Positions 1-5,996 are shown, numbered from the stretch's first letter. The stretch: 8,040 nt of DNA from Fusobacterium sp. (GCA_030527385.1 JAUNAY010000054.1:1-8040), one strand, 5' to 3'. Notes: generated by a model from the sequence alone, not told the origin. Made by a program: numbers and translations.

Positions 1-332
1 TTAGATCTAAAAATAAAGATCTCTCTATTTTTACGAGATTGATTTGCATATTTATATACTAATTTTCTAAAGAAATCTGCTTCTACCTGAATATTTTTTT
101 CACATAAAAAATCATAATATATCTTATAATTTCTTTTATTTAGGTTAAATTGTATTATATCTTTTTCCCCGTCAAAGCTCAAATCATCATTAAGATGTTC
201 TTCTCTCATATTTTCAAATATATAGTTAAGTAAATAGTTTTTAGTAATTTTAAAACTCTCACAATCTGATTTTAAAATCTCAATAATATTTGTAGGAAGA
301 GTAATCCGAATCTTTTTTTCTATAATTCTCAC
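1..332 (-). CDS. Ribbon-helix-helix-type regulator, 3' end outside window (partial; possible WYL-family protein)
   Basis: An open frame of 110 codons runs from a GTG at 330-332 to the left edge without a stop, so the C-terminus is missing. Residues about 6-44 (a short strand KKIRITLP, then two helices ending near YIFENM) look like a ribbon-helix-helix DNA-binding fold. The part after it is acidic then basic (QVEADFFRKLVYKYANQSRKNREIFIF) and resembles the linker I recall in small fusobacterial proteins that continue into a WYL ligand-sensing domain; that continuation is not visible, so WYL is only inference. GTG is chosen because an in-frame TAA lies three codons upstream and the next ATG is at codon 42, inside the domain. 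Spacing to the helicase stop is 16 bases, with no terminator between, so it is probably co-transcribed with the helicase. The ribosome binding site is poor (AACAAG), or overlaps the start codon. Confidence 0.6.
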   Translation of the reverse strand, partial: MRIIEKKIRITLPTNIIEILKSDCESFKITKNYLLNYIFENMREEHLNDDLSFDGEKDIIQFNLNKRNYKIYYDFLCEKNIQVEADFFRKLVYKYANQSRKNREIFIFRS

Positions 333-348
333 CTTGTTTTATATAATT

Positions 349-1941
349 TTATTTTTCTTTTTTATCTTTAACCTTTGCTTTTTCTATTAGAGGTTTTTTA
401 CCTCTTTTATCTTTCTTAAATGCTTCTATAATTTCCTCTGCTTCGTGGAAAGGCACAGACATAAATGAGAAATTATCATAAACTTCTACATTTTTTAATT
501 TTCTTTCATCAATTTTTGCTTTTCTATTAACAAGTTCCACCAATTTTTTAGGAGTCATATCATTTTTTCTTCCAAGAGCTACGAAAAGTCTAACTTTTCC
601 AGTCTTTTCTAATGGAGCTGAGTTAATTTCATTATAACTATTTTCATCTAACTCATCTTCATATGAATTTTTTAATAAAGCAGCAACTACATCAACTGGG
701 TCATCACCATTGCTAAGTAACTCTTTAGCAAGAGATTTGAAGTTATCAAAATTCCCATCAGCCAGTATTTGTTGTAATTCCTCCATAAGTCTAAACTTTT
801 TAGCTTGAATTACATCTTTAACTCCAGGGATTCTCTCTTTTCTAATCTCTGTTTTTACTATTCTTTGAATTTGAAGAAGTCTTCTATACTCTTGTGGAGT
901 TATAAAAGTAATAGCAGTTCCCTCTTTTCCTGCTCTTCCTGTTCTTCCAATTCTGTGAACATAGCTTTCAGCTTCTTGAGGAATAGCATAGTTAATTACG
1001 TGAGAAAGATCGTTTACGTCAATACCTCTTGCTGCTACGTCAGTTGCAACCAAAACGTTAATCTTTCTAGCTTTAAATCTTTTTAATGTAACTTCTCTAT
1101 AATTTTGGCTAATATCTCCGTGAAGTCCCTCTGCATCATATCCTCTGTCATTAAGTTTTCCAACTACATCATTAACATCATTTTTAGTTCTACAAAAAAC
1201 TATTCCATAAAAATCTTTTGTTAAATCTATTATTCTGCAAAGAGCCTCGAATTTATCTCTTTCGTGTACTTCAAAATATATTTGATCTGTCAAATCTGTT
1301 GTAAGTTCTCTTGTTTTTACTGCTAAAACTTCATAATCTTTCATATGTTTTTTAGCTATTTTCATAATTTCATTTGGCATTGTAGCAGAGAAGAAAAGCA
1401 TTCTCTTATCTTCATTAGTAGCTTCAAGTATTTTTTCTACATCTTCAACAAATCCCATATTTAACATTTCATCAGCTTCATCAAGAATGAAATATTTAAG
1501 GTTATCAAGTTTGATAAGTTTTCTGTCCATCAAGTCCATAACTCTTCCTGGAGTTCCTACAACTATATCAGTACCTTTTTTAAGTTGTTTTATTTGAAAC
1601 TCAATAGATTGTCCTCCATATACAGGAGTTATTCTAATTTTTTTACCACTTGCAAGACTGTTCATCTCTTCAGCTACTTGTAGAGCAAGCTCTCTTGTTG
1701 GTGCTAAAACAATAGCTTGAATACTTTTTGAAGACTCAAATCTTTCTAATATAGGTAGAGAGAAAGCAGCTGTTTTCCCTGTTCCTGTTTGTGCTTGTCC
1801 AATTATATCTTTTTCACCTGTAAGTAGTGCAGGGATAGTTAAAGCTTGTATTGGAGTTGGAGTTTCATATCCTTTTTTTGAAAGAGCCTTTAAAGTCTTG
1901 TCACTTAGTCCTAATTTTCTGAATTCTTCTAATTTTTCCAT
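349..1941 (-). CDS. DEAD-box ATP-dependent RNA helicase with DbpA-type RNA-binding domain (DeaD/CshA-like)
   Basis: A cytoplasmic ATP-driven RNA-unwinding protein of 530 residues. All core motifs are visible: Q motif (F7, GYETPTPIQ 24-32), motif I AQTGTGKT 50-57, Ia PTREL 81-85, GG 109-110, Ib TPGR 130-133, II DEAD 154-157, III SAT 185-187, IV IVFCRT 247-252, V ATDVAARGID 299-308 and VI HRIGRTGR 329-336. After a helical linker, residues about 447-515 match the RRM-like DbpA RNA-binding domain, followed by a Lys-rich tail. That architecture fits DeaD/CshA/DbpA proteins, which act in ribosome assembly, mRNA decay and cold adaptation; which of these roles applies cannot be read from sequence. 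The start has a good AAGGA site 8 bases upstream and an in-frame TGA two codons before the ATG. A promoter and a long leader precede it, so it begins its own transcript. Its ATPase residues are intact. Confidence 0.95.
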   Translation of the reverse strand: MEKLEEFRKLGLSDKTLKALSKKGYETPTPIQALTIPALLTGEKDIIGQAQTGTGKTAAFSLPILERFESSKSIQAIVLAPTRELALQVAEEMNSLASGKKIRITPVYGGQSIEFQIKQLKKGTDIVVGTPGRVMDLMDRKLIKLDNLKYFILDEADEMLNMGFVEDVEKILEATNEDKRMLFFSATMPNEIMKIAKKHMKDYEVLAVKTRELTTDLTDQIYFEVHERDKFEALCRIIDLTKDFYGIVFCRTKNDVNDVVGKLNDRGYDAEGLHGDISQNYREVTLKRFKARKINVLVATDVAARGIDVNDLSHVINYAIPQEAESYVHRIGRTGRAGKEGTAITFITPQEYRRLLQIQRIVKTEIRKERIPGVKDVIQAKKFRLMEELQQILADGNFDNFKSLAKELLSNGDDPVDVVAALLKNSYEDELDENSYNEINSAPLEKTGKVRLFVALGRKNDMTPKKLVELVNRKAKIDERKLKNVEVYDNFSFMSVPFHEAEEIIEAFKKDKRGKKPLIEKAKVKDKKEK

Positions 1942-2127
1942 TATTCACGTCCTTATTTTAATTATTTCTTTCATCATAATCACACTATTGTGCCCTATAA
2001 TAAAAATTTATTTGTAGTATTATAGGAATTTCTCTGTTCTTTTTATAGATACATTTTAACGGTGTGTTATAAAACAAAATAATATTAAATGTAGATTTTT
2101 TCAAAGAATCCTATATTAACTACTCAA
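1942..2127 (-). promoter_or_regulatory. Long 5' leader of the helicase mRNA
   Basis: If transcription starts about 7 bases after the -10 box at 2134-2139, the helicase mRNA has an untranslated leader of about 185 nt, whereas the aspA leader seems to be about 25-30 nt. It contains a perfect 9-bp inverted repeat (1994-2002 and 2018-2026) and a small 4-bp stem CACA/TGTG at 1981-1992. There is no gene in it. Long structured leaders are known for cold-shock RNA helicase and csp mRNAs, where they govern stability or translation; a similar role here is inference. Confidence 0.45.
1994..2026 (-). repeat. Perfect 9-bp inverted repeat in helicase leader
   Basis: The arms CCTATAATA (1994-2002) and TATTATAGG (2018-2026) are exact reverse complements separated by 15 bases. 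In the helicase transcript they would form a hairpin about 50 nt upstream of the start codon. There is no U-run directly after the stem on the minus strand, so it does not look like a terminator. The minus-strand arm also contains TATAAT, but no convincing -35 lies upstream of it. Confidence 0.6.
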
Positions 2128-2133
2128 AGATAT

Positions 2134-2163
2134 ATTATACTATACTTTTCAATAAATTGTAAG
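2134..2163 (-). promoter_or_regulatory. Predicted sigma-70 promoter for the helicase unit
   Basis: The minus strand shows a perfect -10 TATAAT (2134-2139) with a -35 of CTTACA (2158-2163, 18-base spacer) or TTACAA (2157-2162, 17-base spacer). It sits about 60 bases beyond the terminator of the preceding unit and is the only good promoter in the intergenic gap, so it probably drives the helicase and the regulator behind it. The -35 is only a moderate match. Confidence 0.6.
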
Positions 2164-2220
2164 TATTTTTTTAAATTTCCATTTATGAACAGTTTTTTTA
2201 TGTGTTTTATAAAAAATTAT

Positions 2221-2252
2221 AAAAAAAATTACACCCTCAAAAGAGAGTGTAA
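2221..2252 (-). terminator. Rho-independent terminator after hdhA
   Basis: On the minus strand, starting 11 bases after the hdhA stop codon, arms TTACACTCTC and GAGGGTGTAA form a 10-bp stem (one U-G wobble) around a UUUU loop, directly followed by eight U residues (2228-2221) and further U-rich sequence. This is a textbook intrinsic terminator and closes the EFR1-rhodanese-hdhA unit. Confidence 0.9.
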
Positions 2253-2263
2253 TTAAAACTTTT

Positions 2264-3037
2264 CTAGTCAAGTTCTTGAATTCCTCCACCATTGACAAAA
2301 ATAATTTGTCCACTTGTCCAACTTGATGCAGGGCTTGCAAAATATAATACAGCTGTAGCAATATCTTCAGCCTCTCCAAGTCTTTTTATAGGAGTATTAG
2401 CAAGCATTTTTTGTTCTATCTCTGGAGTTAATACTGATGCTAAAGCTCTTGTTTTTATAGCTCCAGGACCAATAGCATTTACTCTAATTTCTGGGCCTAA
2501 ATCATAAGAGGCATATTTAGTTAATTGATTAAGAGCAGCTTTTGAACTTCCATATACGCTCATATTGTGACTAACCATATTACTTGCCATAGAACTTATA
2601 TTTATAATTGAGCCATAACCATCTTTTCTCATATATGGTGCACAAAGTTTCATCAATGTAAATACACTAAATACATTTAGTTTATAGATAAAAGTGATGT
2701 AATCAAGAGTTAACTCTTCAAGCTTCTCTTTACCACCTCCACCTCCACCAGCATTATTTACAAGAATATTAACTTTTCCAAAATGTTTAACTGTTTCATC
2801 AACTAAAGCTTTTAATTCTTCTTCAACAGTTACGTTGCATTTTACTGCTAAAGCTTTACCTCCAAGCTCTTCAACTAGTTTTACAGACTCATTAGCTTTT
2901 TCTATATCTAAGTCACTACAAACTACTGTTGCTCCAGCTTGAGCTAATTTTAAAGCAGAAGCTCTTCCAATTCCATCTCCAGCTCCTGTAATTATAGCAA
3001 CTTTGCCTTTTAAATTGAATTGTTCAGCTATTTCCAT
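2264..3037 (-). CDS. hdhA: 7-alpha-hydroxysteroid dehydrogenase-like short-chain dehydrogenase
   Basis: A 257-residue NAD(P)-dependent classical SDR, a soluble cytoplasmic Rossmann-fold oxidoreductase. Visible motifs are the dinucleotide loop TGAGDGIG (17-24), an acidic D42 after strand 2 that favours NAD(H), NNAG (94-97) inside a run of six glycines, N121, and the catalytic S149, Y162 and K166. From memory the sequence follows Escherichia coli 7-alpha-HSDH (255 residues) closely along its whole length, including the NNAGGGG loop, the TPEIEQKML-TPI-RLG segment and a C-terminus ending GGG-(V/I)-QEL. That enzyme oxidises the 7-alpha-hydroxyl of bile acids such as cholate. Substrate here is inferred; related SDRs with other substrates cannot be excluded. 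The start is supported by a GGAG site 9 bases upstream. It begins 28 bases after the rhodanese stop and is the last gene of its unit, just before a strong terminator. Confidence 0.85.
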   Translation of the reverse strand: MEIAEQFNLKGKVAIITGAGDGIGRASALKLAQAGATVVCSDLDIEKANESVKLVEELGGKALAVKCNVTVEEELKALVDETVKHFGKVNILVNNAGGGGGGKEKLEELTLDYITFIYKLNVFSVFTLMKLCAPYMRKDGYGSIINISSMASNMVSHNMSVYGSSKAALNQLTKYASYDLGPEIRVNAIGPGAIKTRALASVLTPEIEQKMLANTPIKRLGEAEDIATAVLYFASPASSWTSGQIIFVNGGGIQELD

Positions 3038-3065
3038 CTATATCATCTCCAAATCTGTCTATACT

Positions 3066-3401
3066 TTATTTTATAACCTCTGGTTCGGTAATATCATATT
3101 TCCAAGTGATGATACCTCCAAACTCATATACATTAGTATAACCCATTAAAGATAGTTTTGCAGCAGATTGTAAGCTTCTATGTCCACTTCTGCAATATAC
3201 CAATATGGGTTTATTTTTATCTTTTAAATTTAAAGGATCAAAATATCCAATATCTTCATTAGGGATATTAATAGCATTAGGAATATGTCCTGATGCGTAT
3301 TCACGTCCTGTTCTTACATCTAAAATAAGGCAATCTTTTAAACTATCAATCATCTCTTTTGCCTCTTCTTGAGAGATACGTTTGTATGCTAAATTTGTCA
3401 C
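3066..3401 (-). CDS. Single-domain rhodanese-like sulfurtransferase
   Basis: A 111-residue single rhodanese domain, of the GlpE/PspE size class, likely cytoplasmic because no signal peptide is seen. Landmarks are LDVRTGREYASGHIPNA near the N-terminus, the active-site loop CRSGHRS with catalytic Cys70 (70-76), and FGGIITWKY near the end. Such proteins carry a persulfide on the cysteine and pass sulfur to cyanide, thiols or partner proteins; the acceptor here is unknown. The start is set at GTG 3399-3401, because a perfect AAGGAGG lies 5 bases upstream. The longer frame from ATG 3422 would translate that ribosome binding site as codons and adds seven residues (MRFKEEI) that are not part of the domain. 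It lies between the EFR1 gene (105-base gap) and hdhA (28-base gap), and is probably co-transcribed with hdhA. Confidence 0.88.
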   Translation of the reverse strand: MTNLAYKRISQEEAKEMIDSLKDCLILDVRTGREYASGHIPNAINIPNEDIGYFDPLNLKDKNKPILVYCRSGHRSLQSAAKLSLMGYTNVYEFGGIITWKYDITEPEVIK

Positions 3402-3406
3402 AATTT

Positions 3407-3413
3407 CCTCCTT
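3407..3413 (-). promoter_or_regulatory. Ribosome binding site that fixes the rhodanese start at GTG 3401
   Basis: The minus strand reads AAGGAGG, an exact Shine-Dalgarno core, 5 bases before GTG. It lies inside the frame of the longer alternative start (ATG 3420-3422), which itself has no comparable site upstream. This makes GTG the likely initiation codon. Confidence 0.8.
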
Positions 3414-3450
3414 AAATCTCATCTAATATCATCTTTTATTCATTAAAAAA

Positions 3451-3456
3451 ATTATA
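3451..3456 (-). promoter_or_regulatory. Possible -10 box upstream of rhodanese gene
   Basis: A perfect TATAAT on the minus strand lies about 50 bases before the rhodanese GTG. No consensus -35 occurs 16-18 bases upstream; that place is taken by TCACA/TGTGA motifs (3467-3482). It may be an activator-dependent promoter or just AT-rich chance. No terminator is seen after the EFR1 gene, so read-through is also possible. Confidence 0.3.
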
Positions 3457-3506
3457 TAGTTAAATTGTGACAAAAATGTGATTAAATTAAGCTCATTTGT
3501 AAAAAA

Positions 3507-4277
3507 TTAGTAAAATAATTCTGGTTCTTTTCTTTCTGTACAAGAAGTTTCTAAGAATTTAACAATTTTTTCAAGAGGGTTGTTAGGAATTGCCCTAGCA
3601 TCAAAAGTACAAGCTTTTATACAAGCGTAGCATCTTATACATTTTTCTACTTCTACAACATCAGGTTTTCTTTTATTGATAGCTCCTGTTGGACAAGCAA
3701 AATAGCATTTTCTACAATAAACACAATTATCATTTGCCATAGGAGCAAAGTTCATCTTAGGCATACCATCTCTATATGGGAAATTTCCTGGAACATCAAT
3801 ATCAGTTTTATAACTATTTGTTTCAATTAATTCAGCTATTTTTTTACCAAAATTTGTTGCAATTTCAAGATCGTTTGCATCAGGTCTTTTTGTCCCAACT
3901 TTGTTAGTATAAGAGTGTTCTCCAATAAAAGCTCCTCCAGCTATAACATTAAAGTTATTATCTTTTAAAATATTTTTTAGTTCTAAAAGAGCATCTTCAT
4001 AAGCTCTGTTTCCATAAACAACAACAGCTATTGCTAAAGTTTTATCTCCGTGAACTCTTTTTAAAATATTTGTTGCAATCTCTGGCACTCTACCAGCATA
4101 AACTGGTACTCCTACAATAGCAAGATCATTTTCTCCAAGAGAAAACTCTTCGTTGCTATCACAAGCAAAAGTAAGATTGTGATCTATAACCTCGCACTCA
4201 AAACCTTTTCCAATTGCTTGTACAGTTTTTTTAGTAGTATGTGTAGGGCTAAAATAGAATAGATGTATGTTTTTCAT
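3507..4277 (-). CDS. EFR1-like flavodoxin-fold/2[4Fe-4S] ferredoxin protein
   Basis: A 256-residue cytoplasmic redox protein. The N-terminal part (about 1-155) is flavodoxin-like, with a phosphate-binding loop SPTHTT at 10-15 and GVPVYAGRVP near 56-65. The C-terminal part has two ferredoxin motifs, C185-x2-C188-x2-C191-x3-C195-P and C213-x2-C216-x2-C219-x3-C223, with all eight cysteines present for two [4Fe-4S] clusters. This arrangement is typical of clostridial and fusobacterial EFR1-family proteins, assumed to shuttle electrons between FMN and iron-sulfur centres; the partners are not known. The start is set at the third in-frame ATG (4275-4277), which has GGAGG 5 bases upstream. The longest frame from 4295 would encode that site as codons (MFMEEN). 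It is first in its unit, behind the aspA terminator and a likely promoter, with the rhodanese gene 105 bases downstream. Confidence 0.85.
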   Translation of the reverse strand: MKNIHLFYFSPTHTTKKTVQAIGKGFECEVIDHNLTFACDSNEEFSLGENDLAIVGVPVYAGRVPEIATNILKRVHGDKTLAIAVVVYGNRAYEDALLELKNILKDNNFNVIAGGAFIGEHSYTNKVGTKRPDANDLEIATNFGKKIAELIETNSYKTDIDVPGNFPYRDGMPKMNFAPMANDNCVYCRKCYFACPTGAINKRKPDVVEVEKCIRCYACIKACTFDARAIPNNPLEKIVKFLETSCTERKEPELFY

Positions 4278-4282
4278 ATTTT

Positions 4283-4287
4283 CCTCC
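4283..4287 (-). promoter_or_regulatory. Ribosome binding site that fixes the EFR1 start at ATG 4277
   Basis: GGAGG on the minus strand is 5 bases before ATG 4275-4277. Two earlier in-frame ATGs (4293-4295 and 4287-4289) lie upstream of or overlap this site and have no comparable site of their own. Confidence 0.8.
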
Positions 4288-4320
4288 ATAAACAAAAAGT
4301 ATTTGTAATCACTTAACTAT

Positions 4321-4349
4321 GTTATAACTTAAAAAAATTTAAAAAGCAA
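4321..4349 (-). promoter_or_regulatory. Possible promoter for the EFR1-rhodanese-hdhA unit
   Basis: The minus strand shows TTGCTT (4344-4349), a 17-base spacer, and TATAAC (4321-4326), giving a leader of about 37 nt. It lies immediately past the aspA terminator. The -35 matches consensus only in TTG, so the strength is uncertain. The -10 is within the 8-bp palindrome GTTATAAC. Confidence 0.45.
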
Positions 4350-4353
4350 TATT

Positions 4354-4386
4354 AAAAATGTTGGCAATTTTTTAACTGCCAACATT
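4354..4386 (-). terminator. Intrinsic terminator after aspA
   Basis: Arms AATGTTGGCA (4357-4366) and TGCCAACATT (4377-4386) are perfect 10-bp complements with a 10-base loop, about 40 bases after the aspA stop. On the minus strand the stem is followed by a run of T residues (4358-4354), then more AT-rich sequence. The plus strand also has a short T-run after the stem, but no plus-strand gene needs it. Confidence 0.85.
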
Positions 4387-4425
4387 TTATTACAATAATA
4401 AACTTTTATTTTTTATTATATAGAA

Positions 4426-5841
4426 CTATTTTTTTAAAAGTTCTTTTCCAGGGATACCTGGTTTAGTCATTTCAAACGGATTTAAAATAACGTCTAATTC
4501 TTCTTTAGTTAAAAGTCCTCTTTCAAGAACTATTTGAGCCACTGGAGTTCCAGTTTTAATAGAAAGTTTAGCTATTTCAGCAGCATTTTTATATCCTATG
4601 TGAGGGTTTAGAGCTGTAATAATACCAACACTTCTATCAACCCAGTTTTTACAGTTTTCTTCTTGAGCAGCTATTCCTTTTAAACAGTTGTCAATAAATG
4701 TTCTGATACCATTTTTTAGAATTTCTATTGATTGGAATAGATTAAAGAATAATACAGGTTCAAAAACATTTAGTTCTAATTGTCCAGCTTCAGCAGCTTT
4801 AACTATTGTAATATCATTACCAAAGATTTGGAAGCAAACTTGGTTTAAAACTTCAGGTATTACAGGGTTTACCTTTCCTGGCATAATTGATGATCCTGGT
4901 TGTTGTTGAGGTAATGCAATTTCAGCAAGTCCAGCTTTTGGTCCAGATGCCATAAGTCTTAAATCGTTAGCTGTTTTAGATAGATTTACAGCACAAGTTT
5001 TTAAAGCTGAAGATAACCATACAAAACTATCTAAGTTTCTAGTTCCATCAACTAAGTCTGGAGCTTGTTTAAAATCAAAACCTGTAACTTCAGATAAAAT
5101 TCTTACAACATTTTCAACATATTTTACATCAGCATTGATTCCAGTTCCAACAGCAGTAGCTCCCATATTTACATATGTAAGCTCTTCAACAGCTGCAGAG
5201 ATTCTTTTTATATCTCTTGCTACTGGTCCAGAAAATGCTCTAAATTCTTGTCCAAGTCTAATAGGTACAGCATCTTGAAGATGTGTTCTACCCATTTTTA
5301 TAACGTGATCAAACTCTTTTCCTTTAGCTTGGAAAGTATCATAAAGTTCTTGTAGTTCCATTAGTAAATCTTTTATCATAAATTGAACTGTTAATTTTCC
5401 AGCAGTTGGAACAACGTCGTTAGTTGATTGCCCATAGTTTACGTGATCGTTAGGGTGACATCTGTCATATTTTCCTAACTCTCCACCTAAAATTTCATTA
5501 GCTCTGTTAGCAATAACTTCATTCATATTCATATTCATTGAAGTTCCTGCCCCACCTTGAATTACGTCAGTAATAAATTGATCTCTAAATTTTCCAGAGA
5601 TAATCTCTTCAGCAGCTTGTATCATAGCTGTTTCTACCTCTTTAGAGATTACTCCAGCTTCAAAGTTAGCTTTTGAAGTAGCTTTTTTTACATATGCTAA
5701 TGATTTTATAAAAGTATCACTCACTTTGTACCCAGTGATGTGAAAGTTATTTTTTCCTCTAAGTGATTGCACTCCATAGTATGCGTCTGCTGGAACTTCT
5801 AGTGTTCCGATTGAGTCACTTTCTAATCTATATTTTATCAT
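4426..5841 (-). CDS. aspA: Aspartate ammonia-lyase (aspartase)
   Basis: A 471-residue cytoplasmic member of the aspartase/fumarase superfamily, normally a homotetramer, which converts L-aspartate to fumarate and ammonia. Visible signatures are VPADAYYGVQS (16-26), QGGAGTSMNMN (95-105), HPNDHVN (129-135), GQSTND (137-142), GRTHLQDA (184-191) and the superfamily loop GSSIMPGKVNP (316-326) with the expected catalytic serine at 318. Overall sequence, length and the C-terminal VLERGLLTKEELD follow aspartases rather than fumarase C. The start has AGGAGGGG (minus strand, 5847-5854) at good spacing and a promoter just upstream. It is flanked by its own promoter and terminator, so probably monocistronic, directly downstream of the asparaginase gene whose product it would consume. 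Fumarate formed could serve as electron acceptor or enter fermentation. Confidence 0.95.
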   Translation of the reverse strand: MIKYRLESDSIGTLEVPADAYYGVQSLRGKNNFHITGYKVSDTFIKSLAYVKKATSKANFEAGVISKEVETAMIQAAEEIISGKFRDQFITDVIQGGAGTSMNMNMNEVIANRANEILGGELGKYDRCHPNDHVNYGQSTNDVVPTAGKLTVQFMIKDLLMELQELYDTFQAKGKEFDHVIKMGRTHLQDAVPIRLGQEFRAFSGPVARDIKRISAAVEELTYVNMGATAVGTGINADVKYVENVVRILSEVTGFDFKQAPDLVDGTRNLDSFVWLSSALKTCAVNLSKTANDLRLMASGPKAGLAEIALPQQQPGSSIMPGKVNPVIPEVLNQVCFQIFGNDITIVKAAEAGQLELNVFEPVLFFNLFQSIEILKNGIRTFIDNCLKGIAAQEENCKNWVDRSVGIITALNPHIGYKNAAEIAKLSIKTGTPVAQIVLERGLLTKEELDVILNPFEMTKPGIPGKELLKK

Positions 5842-5872
5842 TTTAACCCCTCCTATTTCACTTCATAATTAA

Positions 5873-5901
5873 ATGATACAGTGGAATTTGAGATTTTTCA
5901 A
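5873..5901 (-). promoter_or_regulatory. Predicted sigma-70 promoter of aspA
   Basis: On the minus strand TTGAAA (5896-5901) and TATCAT (5873-5878) are each 5 of 6 to consensus, with an ideal 17-base spacer. Predicted leader to the ATG is about 25-30 nt. An overlapping alternative (TTGAAG-17-TATCTT) lies about 25 bases further upstream. A very AT-rich tract of more than 100 bases lies upstream and could act as an UP-like element. Confidence 0.65.
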
Positions 5902-5914
5902 GATAGAAAATGCT

Positions 5915-5942
5915 GAAAAAGACTTCAAAAAATATATGAAGT
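5915..5942 (-). terminator. Weak candidate terminator after asparaginase gene
   Basis: Arms ACTTCA (5922-5927) and TGAAGT (5937-5942) form a 6-bp stem with a 9-base loop; on the minus strand it is followed by C and five T residues (5920-5916). It lies about 110 bases past the asparaginase stop, just before the aspA promoter. The stem is short and AT-rich, so some read-through into aspA is plausible. Confidence 0.35.
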
Positions 5943-5973
5943 TAGAGAGAAAAATATATCAACTATATAATTA

Positions 5974-5996
5974 TTCATTTTTTTAATAAAAATGAA
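5974..5996. repeat. 9-bp AT-rich palindrome between asparaginase and aspA genes
   Basis: TTCATTTTT (5974-5982) and AAAAATGAA (5988-5996) are perfect complements around a 5-base loop. It lies about 70 bases upstream of the aspA -35 and about 60 bases after the asparaginase stop. No U-run follows on the minus strand. In DNA this AT-rich, a chance origin is quite possible. Confidence 0.35.

Larger units (their letters stand above)
3394..3474. repeat. 13-bp perfect inverted repeat flanking the rhodanese leader
   Basis: TTTGTCACAATTT at 3394-3406 and AAATTGTGACAAA at 3462-3474 are exact reverse complements, 55 bases apart. The lower arm covers the rhodanese GTG start codon and touches its ribosome binding site; the upper arm lies in the 3' flank of the EFR1 gene. 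It could be a pair of operator half-sites, or, in read-through mRNA, a stem that hides the start codon. Confidence 0.6.

Noticed and set aside
805..1086. Plus-strand frame of 93 codons
   Set aside because: It lies wholly within the helicase gene on the other strand, is Ser/Asn/Phe-rich without any motif, and has no ribosome binding site; it is an antisense shadow.
1945..1977. Possible 10-codon upstream ORF (ATG ATG ... TGA) in the helicase leader
   Set aside because: It has no Shine-Dalgarno site, is in frame with the helicase and simply contains the helicase ribosome binding site; in this AT-rich leader it is likely chance.
2000..2025. Second TATAAT on the minus strand inside the leader hairpin as an internal promoter
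   Set aside because: No acceptable -35 hexamer occurs 16-18 bases upstream; the sequence is explained by the inverted repeat.
2149..2379. Minus-strand frame of 76 codons at the hdhA 3' end
   Set aside because: It overlaps hdhA in another frame, runs through the terminator and promoter region, and its product is low complexity from AT-rich DNA.
2292..2507. Plus-strand frame of 71 codons
   Set aside because: Antisense shadow of hdhA with no start signal or recognisable domain.
4688..4909. Plus-strand frame of 73 codons
   Set aside because: Antisense shadow of the conserved aspA core, including the complement of its GSSIMPGKVNP loop.
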